DNA from: JBFKOL01 sp041628815
GTDB lineage: Bacteria; Bacteroidota; Bacteroidia; Chitinophagales; Saprospiraceae
Length of the DNA stretch: 7,384 bases
Assembly (NCBI GenBank): GCA_041628815.1
Contig: JBFKOL010000219.1
Location: 1-7,384 of the forward strand
Reading direction: 5' to 3'
Within the stretch, counting starts at the first letter, position 1. Every line of letters starts with the position of its first letter. A program made the position numbers and the translations under genes. Below, piece by piece: positions 1-6,836 of the stretch. Under the pieces are notes generated by a model. It was given only the letters and a program-made list of their open reading frames with translations, had not been told where the DNA came from and searched no databases.

Positions 1-482
1 AGAAACCCAACCCTTTTCCAAAATCGATTTGGGAAAATGTCGCCTTTGGATTGAAAATAATGGGGGGCTATTCCAAAGGTGAAATGAATGATCTCATTGA
101 GAAGTCGCTTATTGAGGCAGCATTATGGGACGAAGTAAAAGATCAGCTGAACAAATCCGCTCTTGCACTTTCAGGTGGCCAGCAACAAAGACTATGCATC
201 GCACGAGCTCTGGCGGTCCAACCGAAAATACTCCTAATGGATGAACCGGCGTCTGCATTGGACCCCATCTCAACGAATAAAATCGAAGAGCTAATCTTCA
301 GATTGAAAGAAGATTACACGATCGTCATCGTAACACACAATATGCAACAAGCCGGCAGGGTCAGCGATAAAACAGCCTTTTTCTATTTAGGAAAACTGAT
401 AGAGTATAGCAAAACAAAGAACCTATTTACCAAACCCAAAAATGAATTGACTGAAAGGTACATTACAGGAAGATTTGGTTAA
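1..482 (+). CDS. pstB: PstB, phosphate ABC transporter ATP-binding protein (5' end outside window)
   Basis: ATPase subunit of the high-affinity phosphate importer PstSCAB; it hydrolyses ATP on the cytoplasmic face to drive phosphate uptake. The reading frame is open from base 3, so the start codon and Walker A motif lie upstream; 159 codons plus the stop are visible. The first residues, KPNPFPKSIWENVAFG, are the stretch that follows the Q-loop in PstB, and bases 1-2 (ag) fit the last two bases of a CAG glutamine codon. The ABC signature LSGGQQQR is at 168-191, Walker B plus D-loop (ILLMDEPASALDP) begins at 228, and the H-loop histidine (VTHNMQQAGRVSD) is at 336-338. The TTG at 51 and ATG at 60 are internal codons, not starts. 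phoU follows after 16 nt, supporting one operon. The KPNPFP motif and MQQAGRVSD are typical of PstB rather than of other ABC ATPases. Confidence 0.97.
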   Translation, partial: KPNPFPKSIWENVAFGLKIMGGYSKGEMNDLIEKSLIEAALWDEVKDQLNKSALALSGGQQQRLCIARALAVQPKILLMDEPASALDPISTNKIEELIFRLKEDYTIVIVTHNMQQAGRVSDKTAFFYLGKLIEYSKTKNLFTKPKNELTERYITGRFG

Positions 483-498
483 TGTAAATTGATAAATA

Positions 499-1188
499 AT
501 GAGTGAAACCCTGACCAACGAACAACAAGCATTCAAGGAACTAAGAGAAGATATTGAGGTCATGATGCAAGCCGTGCTATCACAGCTTTCAAAAGCACAG
601 GAAATGCTGCAAACCTTGGATAAGGATCTCGCCCTTGAAATCCTGCACATCGAAAAGAAAATCAATTCCATGGAATTGGGTATTGATAAAGCCTGCGAAA
701 ATATTTTGGCATTATACAGCCCCCTGGCTATGGATTTGAGGATGACGCTTGCCATATTGAGTATAAGCAATCAACTGGAACGCATCGCCGACCATGCTGC
801 CGAGATGGCCATTTATGTAAATGAAAATGTTTTTTCTGCGAAATTTTCTAAAAAGACCCTGGAAGCGGTGCAATTCAATCTCATGTTTGAAACGGCCATT
901 TCGATGATTGACGATGCCATATACAGTTTTGTAAATGAAGACACCAAAATTGCGAAATGGGTGTTCGGTAAAGATCATACGATCAACAAAGTCAACAAAG
1001 AATCTATACCCATCATAACGGAATTCTGTAAGAAGAATCCCAAACACACCACTGAATACCTTCATTTGTTTTCCATCATCAAGAAAATTGAGCGGATTGG
1101 TGATCTGGCAAAAAATATCGCCGAGGAAACCATCTTCTTTGTAGATGCGAAAATTGTCAAACACAAGAAGAAAAAACAAAAAGTGTAA
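499..1188 (+). CDS. phoU: PhoU, phosphate signalling regulator
   Basis: Cytoplasmic protein that couples the Pst transporter to phosphate sensing, usually holding the PhoR/PhoB system off when phosphate is plentiful. The 229-aa length is normal for the family. The sequence is almost entirely helical and contains two PhoU repeats, about residues 15-105 and 120-215. Each carries the metal-binding signature: LERIADHAAEMA with E94 and D98, and IERIGDLAKNIAEE with E198 and D202. The ATG at 499 is preceded by an AT-rich stretch without a Shine-Dalgarno site, as is common in Bacteroidota. It lies 16 nt after pstB, so the two are probably cotranscribed. The C-terminus is a lysine-rich tail (KHKKKKQKV). 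No phoB or phoR follows; the next gene is convergent. Confidence 0.96.
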   Translation: MSETLTNEQQAFKELREDIEVMMQAVLSQLSKAQEMLQTLDKDLALEILHIEKKINSMELGIDKACENILALYSPLAMDLRMTLAILSISNQLERIADHAAEMAIYVNENVFSAKFSKKTLEAVQFNLMFETAISMIDDAIYSFVNEDTKIAKWVFGKDHTINKVNKESIPIITEFCKKNPKHTTEYLHLFSIIKKIERIGDLAKNIAEETIFFVDAKIVKHKKKKQKV

Positions 1189-1215
1189 CTCCGCTGATCA
1201 CCCTTCTTCGTTAAG

Positions 1216-1261
1216 CCTAATCTGGTTCTGATCAAGTCCGCAAATTTGATTAGGAATTTGC
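1216..1261. terminator. candidate hairpin between convergent phoU and nitrilase genes
   Basis: A perfect 7-bp inverted repeat, GCAAATT at 1240-1246 and AATTTGC at 1255-1261, encloses an 8-nt loop in the 101-nt gap between two convergent genes. A second pair, CCTAATC at 1216-1222 and GATTAGG at 1248-1254, uses the loop of the first hairpin. The position suits a bidirectional terminator, but the stem is AT-rich and neither side is followed by a clear T-tract, so the terminator role is only inferred. Confidence 0.35.
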
Positions 1262-1289
1262 CAATACCCTGATTCTTTACCGCGCTTTG

Positions 1290-2063
1290 TTATTCCCCAA
1301 GATACACTGGGTATGAGGTTTTAGCGACATGACTTTCGCCCAAATCCAGGTCTATCGTTAAATAGGGCTTATCTCCATCCGTTAGAGCCAATACCTTACC
1401 ATCACCCGGCCTTATTATCCATCCCATACCTCCCCATTCGAAACCTTGATTGCTCAGCCCTGAACGATTGGAGCTGATACAAAACGAGCCACTAATTATT
1501 GAGGCGGTTTTTGCACAATCCAGCCATCGTTTCGAGATATGCACACCTGTCGCCCGCGGTATGCACAAGAGGTCCATCCCTTTTTTTCCCAATTTCCTCG
1601 AGTGTTCAAGAAACCAAAGTTCCGAGCAGATTAAAATTCCAAGCTTCGCTTCTCTGATGTGAATTACAGGAAGGCTGAGAGCATCTCTGTCGAACCAACT
1701 TTCTTCATAGAAATGATTTTCTTCCGGAAAATAATATTTGGCTCTCACCTTTTTGTGTCCATCCTTTTTGGTCCAAACACAAGCAACATTATAGAACTTT
1801 CCCTTCCGTAAAACGGGTTTCGTGTAAACAACACTCTCAGCTCCTAATTCCTCTATTTTTTTGATCCAAGATTGATGCTTACCAACATATTCGGCTTTTA
1901 CATCGTCATCGACCTTTGGTGAATGAGCAATCCATTCTCCAAACGGAAGTTCAGGTAACAGGACGAGATCGCTTCTCTTTTTCTGAACATGTCGTGTCAA
2001 CTTATCCCAGTCCTTTTTGAACCGTTTCTCTTTATCGCTCAGCTGGCATATCGTAATTCGCAC
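1290..2063 (-). CDS. carbon-nitrogen hydrolase (nitrilase superfamily) family protein
   Basis: Predicted cytoplasmic amidohydrolase that cleaves non-peptide C-N bonds; the substrate cannot be told from sequence. Counting from a GTG start at 2061-2063 the protein is 257 aa, within the family's usual size. The Glu-Lys-Cys triad is visible: E38 in LVLLPELPFGEW, K109 in KVRAKYYFPEE, and the nucleophile C146 in GILICSELWF. The GTG start gives MRITICQLSDK, which looks like the first beta strand of many members. A TTG at 2082-2084 would add seven residues. An in-frame TAA at 2091-2093 blocks further extension, and no ATG exists near the N-terminus. The gene is divergent from the TonB-dependent receptor and convergent with phoU. 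Family assignment is firm; the specific activity (omega-amidase, carbamoylase or other) is unknown. Confidence 0.9.
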   Translation of the reverse strand: MRITICQLSDKEKRFKKDWDKLTRHVQKKRSDLVLLPELPFGEWIAHSPKVDDDVKAEYVGKHQSWIKKIEELGAESVVYTKPVLRKGKFYNVACVWTKKDGHKKVRAKYYFPEENHFYEESWFDRDALSLPVIHIREAKLGILICSELWFLEHSRKLGKKGMDLLCIPRATGVHISKRWLDCAKTASIISGSFCISSNRSGLSNQGFEWGGMGWIIRPGDGKVLALTDGDKPYLTIDLDLGESHVAKTSYPVYLGE

Positions 2064-2227
2064 AAAACAGGAGTTGATAAACAATTTCAGTTATCGGAAT
2101 ACAAGAATAGGGCTTGGACGCGAAAAATCGCAATATTTGACATCCGACATAATAATTCTCTAACGCTGGTCGAAGCCACGAAGAATAATCACTCCATCCA
2201 GACCGGGACTACCCAACATTAGGTAGG

Positions 2228-2272
2228 CAGTTCACAATCTGTCAAGTATAACTCCCAAAAGATGGTGAACTG
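2228..2272. promoter_or_regulatory. interrupted dyad upstream of FecA-like receptor gene
   Basis: CAGTTCAC at 2228-2235 and GTGAACTG at 2265-2272 are perfect 8-bp inverted repeats. After one mismatch (2236/2264) the pairing continues for four more bases (ATCT at 2237-2240 with AGAT at 2260-2263), giving 12 of 13 pairs around a 19-nt spacer. It ends 42 nt before the receptor ATG, in a divergent gap. It could be a repressor or activator operator, or a hairpin in a leader RNA if transcription starts further upstream. The structure is seen directly; the function is inferred. Confidence 0.4.
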
Positions 2273-2290
2273 AGGGGACTGAAGTCAATC

Positions 2291-2298
2291 TACATTTG
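2291..2298 (+). promoter_or_regulatory. possible Bacteroidota -7 box
   Basis: TACATTTG matches the Bacteroidota TAnnTTTG -7 consensus exactly and ends 16 nt before the receptor ATG at 2315. Transcription from it would give a leader of only about 10 nt. No good TTG -33 element is seen about 20 bp upstream, so this is a weak call based on one matching element. Confidence 0.3.
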
Positions 2299-2314
2299 AG
2301 AAAAAATTAGGACG

Positions 2315-4738
2315 ATGAAGTGGCTGACAGCTTTTGCTATGGTGTTTGTGTTTACAGAACTATTTGGACAATCCGTTCGAGGGTTAATAACAGATGTAAA
2401 CGGAGAACCTGTGGTAGGTGCAGTGGCTAAACCGGCTTCAGTGAATCAGCATGCCATTACCGATAAAAAAGGTATATTTAAAATCGACCATCTACCGACC
2501 GGTATCTATGAGATCGAATTCTCCAGTGTAGGATTTCAATCTGTTAAGAAAACCATTCATTGCAGAGATTCCAATACTGTCGTACTCGATATTTTGCTTG
2601 CCGAAAAAATCTACGACCTCCCCCCTGTGGTGGTAGAGAGTGTCACCATGACCGGAGGACTGGCGGGATTGCACAAGGCCATCGGTAGCGCTCACTACAT
2701 AGGGCAAAAAGAAATTCAAAAGTTCTCCTACACAGATATTAACCGGACTTTACGTCAAATACCGGGAGTCAATATCCAGGAAGAAGATGGATATGGTCTG
2801 CGACCCAATATCGGTCTGCGGGCTACCGGATCGGAACGAAGCGCCAAAATTACTGTTATGGAAGACGGGATCCTGATGGCTCCTGCTCCGTACTCGGCTC
2901 CCGCAGCTTACTATTTTCCCACAATCGGCCGAATGGAGTCCATCGAAATTATGAAAGGCAGTAGTCAGGTAAAGTATGGACCTTTTACCACCGGGGGCGC
3001 CATTAATCTCCTGTCTACCCCGATTCCTACTTCCTTCTCCGGCCATGCCGATTTTATTGCAGGTAGCGATGGGTACAAGATGCTTCACGCTAATCTTGGG
3101 AATGCACATAAGAACTTTGCCTACCTGGTGGAAACCATGCAGTACAGCGCTGACGGCTTCAAACAATTGGACGGGGGAGGCAACACGGGCTTCAACAAGG
3201 AAGACTATCTTGCTAAATTCCGGGTCCATACCAATTCGGAAGCGAAAATATACCAGTCCTTGACTTTCAAAATCGGACAGGCTAGGGAAACCTCAAACGA
3301 AACCTACCTGGGGCTTACCGATGAAGATTTTGTACAGAATCCATTGAGACGGTATAGTGCATCGCAAAAGGATCTTATGAAAACCAAACAACAGCAATTG
3401 GTACTAACCCATTTTGCCTCCTTGATGCCCGGACTCGACATCCACACCAATGCCTACAGTACGACTTTTGAAAGAAACTGGTATAAACTCGATAAGGTCG
3501 CAGGTACAAGCATAGCTGCGATCCTTGAAAAACCCGATGTCTACGAGGAAGAGCTTGAACTGATCAAGGGATTGTCGGATTCGTTCGATGCACTTGCGGT
3601 AAAAGCCAACAACCGCTCCTATTATGCCCGGGGTATTCAGACCAACATCATTGTACACAAAAAAACAGATGGGCTTAACCATAAGTTGGACTTGAGCTTG
3701 CGCTACCACCAGGATCAAATTGATCGATTCCAATGGGTCGATTCATACGATATGGAAAGTGGTCTTATGAAATTGCATCAAAACGGTATCGCAGGTACTG
3801 AAAGTAATCGGGTAGAAACGGCGGATGCGCTTTCTGCGTATATACAATACAAAGCAGAATGGAAGGGATGGACCATCGTACCGGGAATCCGGTACGAAAA
3901 CATTACCGTACAGCGAGCAGATTATGGGAAAGAAGATCCGGCAAGGAACGGAACCAACCTGAAGATGCGATCCAATATGGTTTCCGCCTTTATACCAGGT
4001 TTGGGCTGGTCTTACCGGATCAATGATGCATACCACATCTTTGGTGGTGTACACAAAGGGTTTGCACCTCCGGGTTCGAAAGAAGGAACACTTCCTGAAA
4101 ACAGCTGGAATTATGAATTGGGTTGGAAAATGCAGAGTGATCATTTTCAGACCCATATTCTGGGCTATTACAACGACTACAGCAACTTATTGGGTACCGA
4201 TCTCGCAGCCACCGGTGGCACCGGGTCCCATGATCTTTTTAACGGTGGGGCGGCTACCGCATATGGTTTAGAGACTCAAGTTTCACTGGATCTGCTTGGT
4301 CACGGTAACAGCTTAAATCTAAAATTGCCACTTTCTGTGAATTACACGTATACATATGCATCTTTCGATAACTCTTTCGAGAGTGAATTTGATGCCTGGG
4401 GCTCTGTTCAAGCCGGAGACCTTCTGCCCTATGTCCCCAAACACCAGATAGGCTTTGGTATTTCTGCCGAACATGCGCGCTTCTTTGCTGACGTGAATGC
4501 CAAGTTCCATACTGCAATGCGAACCGTTGCCGGAAACAATGAAGACACTAATGTTCCGATGACTGACGATGCCTTCACCCTTGATCTGGCGCTGAACTAC
4601 AGGTTGAACCCATCGGTCTCCGCATTCATCAATGTTAACAATGCCACCAACAATATTTACATTGTCTCCCGTCGCCCTGCCGGCGTGCGACCCAATCTAC
4701 CCAGGACTTTCAATGTCGGCATCAAAGCAAATTTCTGA
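2315..4738 (+). CDS. TonB-dependent outer-membrane receptor, FecA-like
   Basis: A 22-strand-type outer-membrane receptor that imports a ligand using TonB-ExbBD energy. The 807-aa protein has a signal peptide (residues 1-18, probable cleavage before Q19), a carboxypeptidase-regulatory-like beta-sandwich (about 20-100, with GLITDVNGEPVVGA), a TonB-box-like PPVVVES at 103-109, a plug domain (about 115-232), and a barrel ending in aromatic Phe. The plug resembles FecA, the ferric dicitrate receptor: NIGLRATGSERSAK, MEDGILMAPAPYSAPAAYY and YGPFTTGGAINLLST. The barrel has FNGGAATAYGLE, and the end has IVSRRPAGVRPNLPRTF, also FecA-like. An iron-chelate substrate is therefore likely but not shown. 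The FecA signalling domain that contacts FecR is absent, and no fecI or fecR gene is in view. The ATG at 2315 directly precedes the signal peptide. Confidence 0.96.
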   Translation: MKWLTAFAMVFVFTELFGQSVRGLITDVNGEPVVGAVAKPASVNQHAITDKKGIFKIDHLPTGIYEIEFSSVGFQSVKKTIHCRDSNTVVLDILLAEKIYDLPPVVVESVTMTGGLAGLHKAIGSAHYIGQKEIQKFSYTDINRTLRQIPGVNIQEEDGYGLRPNIGLRATGSERSAKITVMEDGILMAPAPYSAPAAYYFPTIGRMESIEIMKGSSQVKYGPFTTGGAINLLSTPIPTSFSGHADFIAGSDGYKMLHANLGNAHKNFAYLVETMQYSADGFKQLDGGGNTGFNKEDYLAKFRVHTNSEAKIYQSLTFKIGQARETSNETYLGLTDEDFVQNPLRRYSASQKDLMKTKQQQLVLTHFASLMPGLDIHTNAYSTTFERNWYKLDKVAGTSIAAILEKPDVYEEELELIKGLSDSFDALAVKANNRSYYARGIQTNIIVHKKTDGLNHKLDLSLRYHQDQIDRFQWVDSYDMESGLMKLHQNGIAGTESNRVETADALSAYIQYKAEWKGWTIVPGIRYENITVQRADYGKEDPARNGTNLKMRSNMVSAFIPGLGWSYRINDAYHIFGGVHKGFAPPGSKEGTLPENSWNYELGWKMQSDHFQTHILGYYNDYSNLLGTDLAATGGTGSHDLFNGGAATAYGLETQVSLDLLGHGNSLNLKLPLSVNYTYTYASFDNSFESEFDAWGSVQAGDLLPYVPKHQIGFGISAEHARFFADVNAKFHTAMRTVAGNNEDTNVPMTDDAFTLDLALNYRLNPSVSAFINVNNATNNIYIVSRRPAGVRPNLPRTFNVGIKANF

Positions 4739-4782
4739 ATCCTGCGATGACGTCATTGAAAAATAACGCCACCACTGTATGG

Positions 4783-5130
4783 CTACTTCTTTTTCTTCTT
4801 ACTTGATTTTGCTTTGGGGTTGTACTTCAACGCAAGGTCAATCCAATAGTCCAACTGTTCATCCAGATCGATGCCCTCCGGACTCACGAATAAAAAGCCC
4901 CGCATAGGTCGACCCGTAAAATCCATCTGTCTCGCTCCAACATGATCCAGAGCTCTTGCCTCGTCATCGGGATCTATGCGAACCATTAGGTCGGTGGTGT
5001 GAACTCCTACGCACATTTTGTCATCAACCATGTAACAAAGCCCACCAAACATCTTTTTTTCGTCAAAAAGCACTTTTCGGGATTGAAAAGTCCTGCGGAT
5101 CCTGTCAGCCAATTGTTCGTCGTAAGCCAA
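4783..5130 (-). CDS. TfoX/Sxy N-terminal domain protein
   Basis: Small protein made of a single TfoX N-terminal domain, named after the competence regulator TfoX/Sxy. The stand-alone form lacks the C-terminal domain, is widespread, and its function is unknown. From the TTG at 5128-5130 it has 115 aa and begins MAYDEQLADRIRR, the usual start of this family. The hallmark KKMFGGLCYMVDDKMCVGV follows at about residues 25-43, then MRGFLFVSPEG near the C-terminal half and a lysine tail. The frame stays open up to another TTG at 5214, but that extra part is AT-rich and unlike the family, and there is no ATG in it, so I prefer 5130. The stop is 44 nt from the convergent receptor gene. A competence role should not be assumed. 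Confidence 0.85.
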   Translation of the reverse strand: MAYDEQLADRIRRTFQSRKVLFDEKKMFGGLCYMVDDKMCVGVHTTDLMVRIDPDDEARALDHVGARQMDFTGRPMRGFLFVSPEGIDLDEQLDYWIDLALKYNPKAKSSKKKKK

Positions 5131-5415
5131 AAGAAAGGGTTTAAGATTTAAAATTGATGATTGCGGAATTATGAATTTAAAAAATATAGTGTGATATGAA
5201 GTTTTATCTGACAAGTTGTTCCATTTGATATGGCTATTGTCATGCCCATTTCAGTCAAAGATATTTGAATCAATGACTCTTCGACAACGTGTACCCCGTA
5301 ACTTAATACCTGTCTATATCCGATATCTGATAGGTGATTGTAGATTGGTGGACGGATTTGTTTTCCCCGCAAACTGAAAGCCGGCACCTCGACAAACTGG
5401 CAACCGACAACTAAC
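5131..5415. other. intergenic stretch without a supported gene
   Basis: 285 nt between the TfoX-domain gene and dps. The part nearest the TfoX start is AT-rich (about 5145-5190) and probably carries its leader and promoter, though no clear -7/-33 pair was found. The part near dps (about 5385-5425) is low-complexity with recurring CAAC and CCGAC units. Short frames such as 5273-5377 (+, 34 codons) and 5169-5387 (-, GTG start) have no recognisable domain. No tRNA, terminator or repeat array is evident. Confidence 0.5.
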
Positions 5416-5901
5416 TCACCGACTCAAAAACGCGGAATACATCCATACCTGCTTTTCCTGCTCACGGATGTAATCGCTCATCTGGGCATTGGTGCCTTCA
5501 TCGTTGATCTCGGCAGAAAGGTCCAAGATGACGCGTTGTTTGGTCAAAAGCGTTTTCAATGAATCCAAAATGTTGGCCACGGCATGATAGCCGTCGGATG
5601 TCTCAAGACTTTCAGCGATATGCGAAGTATTCAGGTATTCCGAAAACTGGTGTCCGGGTGTATGACCAAGGGTAAGAATGCGTTCTGCTACTTCATCAAT
5701 TTTTACAAAAAGATCATTGTACAACTCCTCAAACTTAAGATGCAATTCAAAGAATTTATCTCCTTTGATATTCCAGTGATATCCTCGCACATTTTGATAA
5801 AAGACGGAATAGTTGGATAACAGGTCATTCAGAAGTTGGGCGAGTTTTTCGCTTTTTTGAATATCAAGACCTATCCTGTTCAATTGATCCATAGCTTGCA
5901 T
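5416..5901 (-). CDS. dps: Dps, DNA-binding ferritin-like protein
   Basis: Mini-ferritin that assembles as a dodecamer, oxidises Fe(II) with peroxide and stores the iron, protecting DNA in stress or starvation. The 161-aa length is normal. The inter-subunit ferroxidase ligands are in the right spacing: H42 in GYHWNIKG, H54 and E58 in FELHLKFEELYND, and D69 and E73 in KIDEVAERI (spacing 12, 4, 11, 4, as in E. coli H51/H63/D67/D78/E82). E58 replaces the Asp of the E. coli protein. The N-terminus is short, without a long lysine-rich tail, so DNA binding by the tail is uncertain. The ATG at 5899-5901 is preceded by an A-rich stretch; the ATG at 5890-5892 (Met4) is an alternative. The gene stands alone with about 285 nt free on each side, suggesting its own promoter. 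No clear OxyR or Fur site was seen. Confidence 0.95.
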   Translation of the reverse strand: MQAMDQLNRIGLDIQKSEKLAQLLNDLLSNYSVFYQNVRGYHWNIKGDKFFELHLKFEELYNDLFVKIDEVAERILTLGHTPGHQFSEYLNTSHIAESLETSDGYHAVANILDSLKTLLTKQRVILDLSAEINDEGTNAQMSDYIREQEKQVWMYSAFLSR

Positions 5902-6187
5902 TTTAGTTGTTTTTCTTTTGACAATCTTAATAAGACAGTCTGAATTGGTCTTTCTAAATCGTATTTATTAAAGCCCCTCTGCCATCCATGCGTCAGATTT
6001 ACTAACAACCAAAAGTGGGACTTGTTCACATGGCAATGAGCTCGTTCGAGTTCAGAGTGCCTGTACAATTGCCTCACAAAAAGAAGACATTTTTAGTGGG
6101 TCGAGTTGGCCATTGGTGCTGACGCCACTGCATACATCCACTCTTTATGATCTCACCATGGCAATGGCTTTTTTATATTCTGAGGAT
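5902..6187. other. intergenic stretch upstream of dps, no supported gene
   Basis: 286 nt between dps and the 189-aa gene, both on the - strand, so it must contain the dps promoter unless the two are cotranscribed. No TAnnTTTG match is convincing. A near-palindrome with core CTCG-TT-CGAG lies at 6041-6050. A related phrase (ATGGCAATG) occurs at 6030-6038 and 6158-6166. One short + frame (6030-6122, 30 codons) starts with ATG but has no recognisable motif. No tRNA or other RNA gene is evident. Confidence 0.5.
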
Positions 6188-6757
6188 TTAGTCTGCCTGC
6201 AAAGAAAACAAGGGTATCCGATCCGTCGACCATCTTCCGGCTGATGTCCCAGTTGTACCTTGGTCCCGCACCCGCAGTTGCCTGACAGGAAGATCCGGGG
6301 TTACTTTATCTAGAAGCATGTAATCTACTTCGATTGACACAAACAGAGCTTCATCGATCGCACTTTCGTCCGTGATATGAAAGACCTGGAGAATTTTTAC
6401 TACAGAAAGGGCATCTTTAATTTCGCGATAGACATGCGACGATACCCGGTCAACCAGTTGAGCTGTATTGGCCCCGGCCATATTCAACTGTCTGACGATG
6501 TCATCCCCTATCGTCCTACTCTTGAAAAGGAAAGTCATCACATCACCATTGACGCCCTCTATTAACCTTGCGATCTCTGCATCTGTCATAACCCCTGGAC
6601 CACTGGTCATAGAGGACACAAAACCAAGGGCATTGACAATTTTCTCTGAGACTATGCGGACATCCAAAGCAGACGTCCTATAGCAATCCTCGATCTTAAC
6701 AAGTGAATGCCTCACGGCGGTTTTTAAGGACCGATTTTTCAAATCTAAACTTAACAT
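6188..6757 (-). CDS. hypothetical protein, 189 aa, mostly helical
   Basis: I do not recognise this protein. The frame starts at an ATG (6755-6757) with an AT-rich, Bacteroidota-like upstream region and runs 189 codons. Residues 1 to about 155 look helical and amphipathic (e.g. VSEKIVNALGFVSSM, EIARLIEGVNGDVMTFLF, VSSHVYREIKDALSVVKILQ). They are followed by a polar, glycine/threonine/arginine-rich tail of about 30 residues. There is no signal peptide, no membrane segment, one cysteine (C25) and no familiar catalytic or DNA-binding motif. Codon use resembles a normal gene, though AGG arginine is frequent. It is divergent from the Oar-like receptor across 79 nt, so the two could share regulation. 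Competing frames on the + strand (6377-6565, 6468-6683) are shorter and less protein-like. The tail could reflect a frameshift. Existence as a gene is probable, not certain. Confidence 0.55.
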   Translation of the reverse strand: MLSLDLKNRSLKTAVRHSLVKIEDCYRTSALDVRIVSEKIVNALGFVSSMTSGPGVMTDAEIARLIEGVNGDVMTFLFKSRTIGDDIVRQLNMAGANTAQLVDRVSSHVYREIKDALSVVKILQVFHITDESAIDEALFVSIEVDYMLLDKVTPDLPVRQLRVRDQGTTGTSAGRWSTDRIPLFSLQAD

Positions 6758-6836
6758 AATATGTCAAATGATAACATTACATTAGCATAGAATTCATATA
6801 TGTATTTAACCAATTTGTTCATGATAATCCAAACCT

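Noticed and set aside
712..1179. 155-codon frame on the - strand
   Set aside because: Antisense shadow of phoU, which has both family signatures on the + strand.
1989..2222. 77-codon + strand frame between nitrilase and receptor
   Set aside because: It overlaps the nitrilase N-terminal coding region in antisense and has no recognisable motif.
5273..5377. 34-codon + strand ATG frame (begins MTLRQRVPRN)
   Set aside because: Too short to support on sequence alone, with no promoter or family motif; chance is the simpler explanation.
5169..5387. 72-codon - strand frame between dps and the TfoX-domain gene
   Set aside because: It begins at a GTG, overlaps the AT-rich leader of the TfoX-domain gene, and its product resembles no family I know.
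6038..6060. tRNA T-arm-like GTTCGAG within a near-palindrome, considered as a tRNA 3' fragment or attachment site
   Set aside because: The required G53-C61 stem pair is missing and no acceptor, anticodon or D-arm partner exists nearby.
6030..6122. 30-codon + strand ATG frame upstream of dps
   Set aside because: No motif, and its length is within what chance gives in a 286-nt gap.
6100..6150. Possible remnant of a second dps C-terminus on the - strand (KEWMYA, compare KQVWMYS in dps)
   Set aside because: Only a 9-nt identity (6132-6140 with 5437-5445); an in-frame stop lies just upstream and no further Dps residues can be found.
6157..6176. CCAT/ATGG mini-hairpin followed by T-run on the + strand
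   Set aside because: The stem is only 4 bp, and no + strand gene ends upstream of it.
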